Positions 44,226 through 52,998 of a DNA stretch of 64,000 bases are shown here, one piece after another. The notes beneath the pieces were generated by a model. It was not told the origin of the DNA. It did no database searches and was given only the letters and a program-made list of their open reading frames with translations. This DNA comes from Rhipidocladum racemiflorum (taxonomy: Eukaryota > Streptophyta > Magnoliopsida > Poales > Poaceae), in NCBI GenBank assembly GCA_036346355.1, contig CM070592.1, positions 29,471,967 through 29,535,966 on the forward strand, given 5' to 3'. Position 1 is the stretch's first letter. Every line of letters starts with the position of its first letter. Position numbers and translations under genes: made by a program.

Positions 44226-44665
44226 CCGGCATTTGGCACACGCTTGGGAGGTCCAAACGCGGCATTTGGCAAACGCCTGGGACTAGGACCAAACCAGGCA
44301 TTTAATAAGTGTCGGCTCATATTGATCAACCCGGCATTTGGCAAACGCCTGGGACTAGGACCAAACCTGGCATTTGGCAAACGCCTGGGACTAGGACCAA
44401 ACACGGCATTTATCATTTGCTAGTAAATAGTTAACTAGGGCGTTTAACATGTGCCAATACTGATGAAATAGGGGCGCCTAATATGCGCCATATTTCATCA
44501 AAGTTGGCACAACATAAATGCCAGGAAAACTAAACGTCAGGGATTAGTTTTCCCCGACTGCGTTTTCCTTGACGGCTGATAAGCACCGTGAAAAGGTAAT
44601 CCGGGGCATTTAGGAACATAGCGTGGCAAATATAAATGCCCCCACAAGCTTACCATGATGTAGTG
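44226..44665. mobile_element. Right end of a second CACTA-type element
   Basis: The stretch ends ACCATGATGTAGTG at 44665, the inverse of a CACTACATCATGG terminus. It contains about four subterminal repeats of the type GGCATTTGGCAAACGCCTGGGACTAGGACC... at 44226-44410 and further ATTTGGCA/TGCCAA-like motifs. The repeats differ from those of the CACTA element at 14427-32036, so it is another family. No left end was found in the window. Confidence 0.55.
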
Positions 44666-47600
44666 CATGTGCACTCTTGGAGAACCCAGCACGATTTCAG
44701 CGGCAAAATGGCCTCTACACCGTAGACAAGCTGGAAAGGGGTTTCACCCGTAGCTGGACTTGTCATAGTGCGAACTGACCAAAGTACGAAAGGAAGCACG
44801 TCCACCCACGCCTATCAATGTTGATTGGGGTTTTTGAAAACTTTCTTTTTGATTTCTTGGATTATCCGTCCATTTGCTCGCTCGGCCACTCCATTGCTCT
44901 ACGGATGTGCTACAGAGGTGAAGCAAACCTTCGTCCCAATGTCTTTGCAATAGGCATGAAACAGCTCACTAGTGAATTGAGTGCCATTGTCCATGATGAG
45001 GCGGTTGGGAACACCAAAACGCGTCACCATGTTGTTGCAGAAAAACTTCTTGGTTGCCTGAGCCGAAATGGTCGACACGGGTTTGGTTTTGATCCACTTA
45101 GTGAAAGTGTCGATAGCCACGAGCAAGTACTTGCAGCCTTTCTGACTTCGGGGAAAGGTCTGAGTATATCACCCCCCAAACCGAGAATGGCCACGATAAA
45201 GGAATGCTTTGAAGCAAATATTCCGGCTGATGGACCCTGCGAGAATGAAACTGGAATGCTTTGCAAGTCATCATGATTGAGTGGGCATCGGCTAAGGCTG
45301 TTGGCCAATAGTAACCCAATCAGAAGGCCTTGCTCACTAGCGTTCTGAAAGACGAGAGAGCCAGCACATTCCTTCATGGATATCTTTAAGAAGTATTTGC
45401 CCTCTTCTTGAGAGATGCACTTGGAGAGAACTCCTAGTGCTCCCTTGCGGTATAAGGCACCTTTGATCAATTTGTAAGGAGAGGATCGCCTTATAAGCCG
45501 GGAATGCTCAGCTTGTTTCTCGGGCAGTGTCCCATGTGCAAGATATTGAATGAATGGTGTCATCCAATTTGCACCATGCTCGAGAAGAGAGACGCTACTG
45601 CACACCTCTGATGCCTCCTCTACAGAGGGAATTGAGGGCTCGTATAAGTGCTCGACGAGCACTCCTACCGGAGCAAAAACTTGGGAGGAACCGAGCTTTG
45701 AGAGTTGGTCGGCCAGGGAATTGTCCTTCCTGGGGATGAAGAGTACCTCAAAATTCTTGAAGTACTTCTCCATCTTCCTTACTTCAACCAGGTAAAGCGC
45801 CATTGAGTTATCAGAACACTGATACTCCTTGTTGACCTGATTGATGACCAACTGTGAGTCTCCTTTCACATTGAGTCATTGGACTCCGAGCGCTTTGCAT
45901 GCTTGTTGCCCCGCTAAGAGGCCTTCATATTCTGCCGCGTTGTTGGTTGTGGCAAAGTGCAATTGAACGACATACTAGAGTTGCTCTACCTGGGGAGAGA
46001 CTAGCACAATCCCAGCCCCCAAGTGTTCATAGGCATGAGACCCATCGAAGTACATGGTCCAACGGTCTTCTTCAAATCCATTGAGCTTGGCAGCAGGTGG
46101 CGTTGGATTCATCCACTCCGCTACAAAGTCTGCCAAGACCTAGGACTTGGTTGCCATGCGAGCTGCGAATTGGATCTCGAACTCAGCGAGCTCCATGGCC
46201 CACTTTGCTATTCGGCCACTGGCATCTTGATTTCTTAGAATCTCCCTGAGCAGAATGTTGGCTGGGACCACAATCTTGTGGGCTCAAAAATAATGTCGCC
46301 ACTTCCTGGAGGCCATGAGTAGTGAGTACAAGAGCTTCTGGACCTCGGGGTAATACTCCTTTGGTCCATGCAAGACTTCACTGCCATAGTAGATTGGTCA
46401 CTGCGCCCCATCCCTTTCCACTGTTAAGACTGTGCTTACTGCTTGCGGAGTCACCGCCAAATATAATAGCAAGGTCTCCCCTATTTTTGGTGTGGTTAGG
46501 ATGGGTGGTCTGGACAGGTACTGCTTCAGCTCTTCGAAAGAGCAGTTTGTTTCTTCTATCCAGGTGAAATCATCACGCTTGCGGAGTGCCTTGAAGAAAG
46601 GCAAACCTCGCTCGCCTAACCGCGAAATAAGCGAATTACAGCCACCATTCGTCTAGTCAAGGCTTGGACCTCCTTACACAGCTAGGCAGTCGCATGCTTT
46701 CGATGGCTTTAATCTTTTCTTGGTTTGCCCTGTGGACCGATCATGTAACCAAGAACCTTGCCCGCTCACACACCAAAGACACATTTTTCTTGATTATGCT
46801 TTATTCAATGTCTGTTGAGGTTACAAAATGTTTCCTCAAGGTCAAAGACATGGCTCGAGGTGAGCTTAGTTTTGACCACTATGTCGTCCACATAGACTTC
46901 TAGATTGCGACCTATTTGGTTTGGGAAAGTTTTCTGCATGACACATTGGAAGGTTGGTCCAGCATTCCTGAGACCAAAAGACATGGTCGTGTCGCAAAAC
47001 GTGCCAAATGGGGTAATGAAGGAAGTCTTCTCCTCCTTCAGGTGATATGCTGATCTGGTGGTAGCCCGAGTAGACATCTAAAATGCTCATCACCTAGGAC
47101 TCTGCTGTTGCATCGACCAACTGGTCTATGCGGGGCAGCGGAAAATTATCCTTGGGACAGGTGGCATTCAAGCCCATATGGTCGACACACATGCGCCATT
47201 TGCCCTCCCTTTTTCTTGACAATGGCCGGATTCGCTAGCCATTCCAAATGCTCAACTTCTCGAACAAAGCCAACTTTGAGGAGCTTATCGAGTTCTTCCC
47301 GGATGATAGCTTGTTTTTCCGGGGAGAAACGTCTAAGCTTTTGCCATACTGGTTTCTTGTCAGGCCAAATTGCTAGCTTGTGCTAAATGACTTCCCTTAG
47401 GACTCCGGGCATGTCAAAGGTTCCCAAGTGAACACATCAGCATTTTTCCAGAGGAAAGACACGAGCTCAAGTTCCTATTTAGGATCTAAGGAAGATCCTA
47501 AATGCATGACCTTGGTCAGCTCCACATCGCTTAGCAGAACCGCCTTGGTCTCTCCTCTAGGCTGGAGGGCAACTTTTGACCGGGAATTCTTCGGCTCTTC

Positions 47601-47998
47601 ATCGGGGCCACAATGAGGCAATTGCCCGACCATGTCTAGTGCTTTCTTGTTGCAGCTCAGGGTCACCTTTTGGTATCCTCTTACAGTGATTACTCTGCCT
47701 AGACTGGGAACCTTCAAGCACTGGTTCACATGATGAGTAGCAGCCATGAACTTGGCAAGAGCCGGTCTACCGAGGATGGCATTGTAGGGCGAATCGAAAT
47801 CGACCACCTCAAAGGTGATCATCTCTGTCTAGAAATTGCTCAGACTCCCAAATGTGACAGGCAAAACAACCTGGCCGAGTGGTTTGGCCGAGGTGCCCGA
47901 AATGATCCCATAAAAGGGGATCACTATGCTCTTGATTTTGGACCGAGGGACTTGTTTCTCGTCCAAGACTTCGGCGGATATGACTCCTCCTTTTTAAA
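44666..47998 (-). mobile_element. Decayed Ty3/Gypsy element, Tat-like, minus strand
   Basis: Reading right to left I see a protease-region segment (YNAILGRPALAKFMA, about 47780), RT pieces (GTFCDTTMSFGLRNAGPTFQ, about 46990; catalytic YVDDIVVK, about 46894-46871), and the RT/RNase H end (FEELKQYLSRPPILTTPKIG, about 46530). A second RNase H-like part follows (KGDSQLVINQVNKEYQC, KDNSLADQLSKLGS, about 45860-45690), then the integrase core (AIDTFTKWIKTKPVS, about 45115; LIMDNGTQFTSELF, about 45010). The order protease-RT-RNase H-integrase is Gypsy, and the extra RNase H suggests the Tat lineage. Numerous stops and shifts, no LTRs and truncation at the CACTA end show it is old. Confidence 0.75.
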
Positions 47999-48000
47999 GT

Positions 48001-48490
48001 AAACTCAACATTCAAAGTAAGTTATGAGAAGCTCAACGATGTTTTTCGAATCAATTCGTTTTTCAGAACACTACTACATTAGTCAAACCGTACACTTTGC
48101 TTCGCGAGTTCCGTTGTTTGGTAGCTATATGAAGATGATGTTTGTGTTGTTCCTTGACTATTGCCCCTTTTTGAGTAAACTTATCAAAAATCTCAAAGTA
48201 AGTTATAGGACTTCAATAGTTCTGTCGTTTGGTAGCTTTCGGATGATGATGTTTGTATTGTTCCTTGATTATGGCCCTTTTTTGAGTGAACTTATCAAAG
48301 ATCTCAAAGTAAATTATGACGAGCTCAATGGTCTTTTAGAATCAATTACACTCTCAGAACATTACATCAGCAGTCAAACCGTTCACTTTGCTTGATGAGT
48401 TCAGTTGTTTGGTAGCTTTATGATGATGTGTTTGCGGTGTTCCTTGACTATGGCCCTTTTTAGAGTAAATTCAACATTCAAAGTAAGTTA
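48001..48490. repeat. Short tandem array, unit about 180 bp
   Basis: AAAGTAAGTTAT-type anchors recur at 48014, 48196, 48306 and 48480, giving units of 182, 110 (internally deleted) and 174 bp. Each contains a TTTGGTAGCT...TGTTCCTTGACTATGGCCC segment. The copies are diverged. Unit size is satellite-like, but only about three copies are present. No gene recognised. Confidence 0.75.
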
Positions 48491-48561
48491 TGACAATAAT
48501 AGCAAGTGCATACACATAATTACTCATAAAAAGTAAGGATTGGTGGGTGTTGATGAAATAC

Positions 48562-48650
48562 CTGCCGCATGCAACAGCAATATCATCAAACTGAACATCA
48601 CCACATAGCTGAATTTGCTGCTCAATCTCCCTTATTGCTTCAATATACCC
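48562..48650 (-). pseudogene. D-cysteine desulfhydrase exon fragment (distal)
   Basis: The minus strand encodes GYIEAIREIEQQIQLCGDVQFDDIAVACG, which fits the segment after the GTWG motif in plant D-cysteine desulfhydrase, a PLP enzyme of the ACC deaminase family. An AG acceptor lies at 48652-48651 and a GT donor at 48561-48560. The next exon, with the phosphate-binding SGGT segment, is not found to the left, where tandem repeats and a Gypsy begin. The preceding exon is 10 kb away at 58794. The join appears one base out of frame, so this is probably a broken gene. Confidence 0.75.
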
Positions 48651-48671
48651 CTATGGCAGCAAAACATAATA

Positions 48672-48945
48672 TCTAAACTAATAAAAGAAGGAGTTTACCC
48701 TTCCTACCTGGATCGTCCACCCTAATAGCCCAACTCAGCCCAAACTTCGTGCCGTGGACGATTGTCTGGCCCATCTCCCTCCCCAAAACCGCACCATACT
48801 CACGTTCTCCACGCCGCCACGGTCCTTCCCGAGTCCCCTGTGCTTGCCAACCTCACGCGCTCCGCCCCGCCTCGCTGGCTTCGCCCGTTTCCTGGTTCGG
48901 AGCCTCCACCGGTTCCTTGTGTCACTCCCCCCACCATCTCGTCTA
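48672..48945 (+). mobile_element. Helitron 5' end, first of two tandem copies
   Basis: It starts TCTAAACTAATAAAAG after an A, a Helitron-type 5' end in grasses. The 274 bp are almost identical to 48946-49219. No own 3' terminus is present, so it is a 5' piece left by a second insertion or a tandem duplication. Confidence 0.5.
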
Positions 48946-49299
48946 TCTAAACTAATAAAAGAAGGAGTTTACCCTTCCTACCTGGATCGTCCACCCTAAT
49001 AGCCCAACTCAGCCCAAACTTCGTGCCGTGGACGATCGTCTGGCCCATCTCCCTCCCCAAAACCGCTCCATACTCACGTTCTCCATGCCGCTACGGTCCT
49101 TCCTGAGTCCCTGTGCTTGCCAACCTCACGCGCTTTGCCCCGCCTCGCTGGCTTCGCCCGTTTCCTGCGTCGGAGCCTCCACCGGTTCCTTGTGTCACTC
49201 CCCCCACCATCTCGCCGCTTCTTCTCCCTCTGACGACGGCAGCCACCACGGTTAGATGCATGCCGCCAGCCGTCATCCCCCTTCCTCTACTCCTCGAGT

Positions 49300-49590
49300 C
49301 ACCGCTTGTGTCCACCTCTCTACCAGGTGGTAATGGAGGCGAAGGGTGTGGGGGTGGCGGTTCCGTGCGGCTCCTACACCTCTCCGGCGCCGTGGAGTGC
49401 GCGGCCCCCATGCGCCCCGCGAAGGAGCCCCTCCCGGCGTTCATCTCCGGTCCTTCCTCCCGCGGTGGCCAGCTCTCGCGCATGCTCTCCGACCTCGACC
49501 TCCACCTTCTCAACTCCTCCCGCTCCGGCGCCCTCCGCCGACCAATAGCGGAGTTCCTCAACCTCGCGTCCTCAACCTGGGTGTAGTCAC
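49300..49590 (+). pseudogene. Captured GC-rich exon-like piece, unknown protein
   Basis: The plus strand is open through SLPGGNGGEGCGGGGSVRLL, then AAPMRPAKEPLPAFISGPSS, then MLSDLDLHLLNSSRSGALRR to a stop at 49584-49586. The GC3-rich composition is typical of grass first exons. The part from 'MLSDLDLHLLNSS' looks like genuine protein. I cannot name the family. The upstream 49113-49299 part is in the same frame but belongs partly to the Helitron end. Confidence 0.35.
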
Positions 49591-50030
49591 CCTCTCCGGT
49601 ATCCCGCTATGCTCTGCCACCGCTCCACCTCGCCACCACGCTCCGCCTCCAAGATAGGGGAGTTTCGGGTCGCTCCCCCACTCCATGTCACTCTGCAACT
49701 GCCTAATTCGAGCTGCAGCGCCACTCCTGCAACGCACGCGGCACCCTCTTCCACCAAAAACCGCCGTGCATCCCGGAGGAGGGGGAACAATAGATTGGGC
49801 CTTTCGTCTCCACGGCTAGGCCGATGAATTACTACTGCTGCTTTCCTCTCTCCTTCCTGCCCAGTAAGATGAAAGGTGCAAGCTTTCTTCCCCTTTTCTT
49901 GGCTGCTTACGCATGTTTCCTTCCCGATTCTGCAACTCTTTCCTGGCATCTATGGTTGCAGGGTTGTGTTTATCCTCTTGGCTTCCATGGACTGAGGTTT
50001 CTTTCTTGGTTGATGTTCTTCTTTTAGGTG

Positions 50031-50118
50031 GTGTTGCTCAAGCAATCTTTTTGGGGGTTCACGAAATTTTTGGAGTGATTACTGCCCACCCTGCCATAAA
50101 AGGTCTTCCAATGTGGTA
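50031..50118 (+). pseudogene. Captured internal exon, unknown protein
   Basis: The segment follows a pyrimidine-rich tract ending TTTTAG and precedes GTAAGTG, a strong donor. One frame reads GGVAQAIFLGVHEIFGVI and on to HPAIKGLPMW, hydrophobic and plausibly membrane-associated. I do not recognise the protein. Confidence 0.4.
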
Positions 50119-51372
50119 AGTGTAACCTCTAACTTTGAAGTAGCGCAGTTGGATCCAGATGCATGCGATTAGTTTGCACTAAGAGATGCTATGTGCTTGA
50201 ACTAAGGGAGATTAAATTGTTCCTGTCTATTTGTTGAGTAGTTAATTTCCCTGCAACCACAGATATATCAAAATGTTGAGAAGTTAATAACCCTTCCTCT
50301 ATTGCTCACCACTCTCCCCTTCATTCCTAATCTCCAGCACAACGCCGCAGTCCCCACAACCAACTGCATGCTGCTGCCAAATACCGGCTCTCGATGCTCG
50401 TTGTCGTGCCCACACATGCGCCAATAGGGAGAATTTGCTGTGTCCGCTGCTAGCCACATCAAAGGAAGATAGGTCCGTGGAGGCGGCAATGACGAAGCAA
50501 TTCCTATTTCCAATCTTGTTACATAACTTACATATCACAACACACTGGCCACCACAATCCTGATCCCAGTGACCGGCGGCGCCATTGCCCTCCCGTCTAG
50601 GTGCAAATTCGATTGGTGATCTCGGCGTCGATTGGGAAGGCCTTGATTTGCACTTGGTAGCAATTAATTCTTAGATATTTTTTTTTATTTGCAGTGTCCT
50701 ATTTATCCAAAGATTTAAGTTTAATCGAGTTACTTTTCACTGGCACTTTGTGTTCTAATTATGAAAATATTCTGTTTGTTTTATAAATGCTTAAATTATT
50801 CTTAATATTTGACATAGATGCTAAGCTCAATTAAGTACTCGCAGGTCAGATGGCTTTAGATTAAGATTTGATATCTTGTGCTTGTTCACTGTGCCAATCA
50901 TGTTGGAGCAGAGTAGATAGTTGAGTTGATGCAATTGTGGTCGGATACTCAGATGTGCTTTCCATTGCTCATTCTTATTGTTTCCTGAATCTCTCTCCTT
51001 TGTTGACAAATGTAGTTTCTTAATCATTAAACCATTCACATCTATTATTTCTAACCGCTTGAAATCATTCTTTGGAATTTCTTTTTTTAATAAAACGAAC
51101 TAGGGTTGTATGCAAGAGTTAATTTTTAGTACAAGAATAGGATTCATGCGACAAATTTAGATCTTGCTGTCAGGAGGTGATCTTATTTATGCATTGGTTC
51201 TTAGGGAGAAATGACCTTATTTATGTCGTTATCGTAGTCTTATTTAGTTTTGAGTACAAGAATTGGTTTTATATACTGAAATGGCTAATTGGTCGATACA
51301 TGCTGTTTACGTAGCATTTAATGGTATGTACATTCTCATCTATAGGGTAAAAGCTTGCAGGTTTAGTCGATA

Positions 51373-51535
51373 TTAACTCAGGCAAAAGACAGCTTTCTTG
51401 ATACTACAAGGAAAGAGATGGCAAAACTGGAATTGAAATGGCAAGCTACTGTTGATAAATCTCAATCTTCTCTAAATGTTGTGTTTAGCACTGCCAGCTG
51501 GGATTTCTGTAGTTATATTGTCAATATTTTGTAGG
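51373..51535 (+). pseudogene. Captured exon-like piece, helical protein of unknown family
   Basis: The plus strand is open for LTQAKDSFLDTTRKEMAKLE, then LKWQATVDKSQSSLNVVFST and a stop at about 51533. Charged heptad-like spacing suggests a coiled coil. It lies just upstream of the next Helitron end. No family recognised. Confidence 0.35.
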
Positions 51536-51733
51536 TACCTAACATCATCTTCAAGTGTGTTTCTATCTCCAAATATAAGTCCGAAGTACATGGTTAGAGT
51601 ACGGTGTTTATACCGAGTCATGACTTCATTTCTCCATATCTAAACTAATAAAAGATTGAGTTTGCTCCTTTATTCACGGTTTTTTCTTAATGTGTAGACA
51701 ATGTTATGTCTCAGCCGCAAGTTCACGGGACAA

Positions 51734-52412
51734 AATCATCACCTGCAGAGGACCGTGCAGTAAATGAAGAAATGTGAAATAACCCTGAATTCGCAATCGA
51801 TGAGGGGATTATCAGCTTATCAAGTCAATATCCCAACAGTATGTAATAATGATGTATTGCAGTACAAAAATCACTTTGATTACCTATTTTATTACTCCAT
51901 AAAGTCCTTAGTATCATTCTTGTTATCACGGATTTTTTTCTTCTCCTGTTTCCAATTTTGCTTCGCAACATATATTTCGTTTGCAACACCTGGGCACATA
52001 TCGTTTTGTTTGTACATTATTTTGATACATTTGGATTTTATTTTTTGTTCATAACAGGTTGCTTAGTACATTGAATCACGTCCTAAAAAACTCGGGTATA
52101 GATTTGTCGAAAGCCAGCATCTCAGTGCAGATCAATCTTGGCAAGTGGGCTAAAAAGAGATCTGCTCCTGGTGCAACATCCACTTCTAAGGTAGAATTTC
52201 TATGAAACCTTAAAAAAAGGCAGTGTCGTTGTTTGCAACCTGAATTTTATTTAAGACCACAACCCTCATTATTTATTCCTTGTGGAATTCTTACAAAATA
52301 TGACCCATTTACGTTGTAGGAGCTCATTGATCCAGCATCTAATAATCAAACGATAGGCCATCAGCTGATATTGGGTGATGGCGCTCAACAACATCTGCAA
52401 GCAAAAAAGTGA
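51734..52412 (+). pseudogene. 3' exons of a BIM-type bHLH transcription factor, captured by a Helitron
   Basis: Three exon-like parts are collinear. The first (about 51775-51840) reads NNPEFAIDEGIISLSSQYPNS. After an AG at 52056-52057 an exon (52058-52190) encodes LLSTLNHVLKNSGIDLSKAS, then ISVQINLGKWAKKRSAPGAT, and ends before GTAGAA. After another AG the last exon (about 52320-52412) reads ELIDPASNNQTIGHQLILGD and ends with a natural TGA at 52410-52412. SGIDLS.A.ISVQI.LGK following an ISLSS.Y segment is characteristic of BIM (BES1-interacting MYC-like) proteins as I recall them. The bHLH domain itself is absent. An in-frame TGA at about 51776 lies before the first part. Confidence 0.6.
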
Positions 52413-52504
52413 CACAAACCAGATAACATCTGATGGCATTTGATGATTACTCTCCTAAAAAAAGTGATGATTCGATCAATTTTTTGCTCTGGTTATGGAG
52501 AGCC

Positions 52505-52940
52505 TGTTACAAGCCGGCGAGGATGCGTGCACCAGCTCGTAAGCTCGTGTTCCCGGCCGTCGGCCGGATCGCAGACTGGACGATGAAGAACTCTTCGTCT
52601 CAGCCTGCGCCTTGGGTAAGGCTATTTTCGGAGCCACCGCCTTATTCTTGGTTGAAGAACAGCTCAAAAGTCCCTTCTCTGTTGCCCCTCTCCCCAACTT
52701 ATTCTCCCTCCTAGCGCCTGCATGCATCCAGATCCTAATTCCCCTCCTCTTTCCTAACTAACAGCAGATCCTTATTGCCCTTTCCTAACTAACCGCAAAT
52801 CCCTTATTGCCCTCCACTTTCCTATTTAACAGCCGGCTACCAAATATGATGCAACAAACATGCAGCCCACTGGAGGTTTCCTCGTTTAATCAGCGGGCCC
52901 ATGGCGCCTTACAAAGACCCTATCACAGCCAGCCATAACA
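52505..52940 (-). repeat. 3' LTR of the Reina-like element
   Basis: Plus strand TGTTACAAGCCGGCGAGG to CAGCCATAACA. Differences from the right LTR are mostly substitutions near 52548-52572, 52830 and 52870. The purine tract, read on the minus strand, abuts its right border. Confidence 0.93.
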
Positions 52941-52998
52941 TCACTCCCTCCCTCGAAACTAAGCTTGTCCTCAAGCTTACAATCAGGAAATGAACGCC

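Larger units (their letters stand above)
48946..51638 (+). mobile_element. Helitron-like segment with captured gene pieces
   Basis: The same 5' end TCTAAACTAATAAAAG occurs at 48946. The body carries spliced-looking gene pieces (49300-49590, 50031-50118, 51373-51500) in AT-rich intron-like sequence. Its 3' end is not clearly visible before the next 5' end at 51639; it may share the CTAG at 58153-58156. Confidence 0.45.

Noticed and set aside
39310..44665. One CACTA element running from the 39310 left end to the 44665 right end
   Set aside because: The subterminal repeats at the two ends are of different types and the terminal repeats differ after the first six to seven bases.
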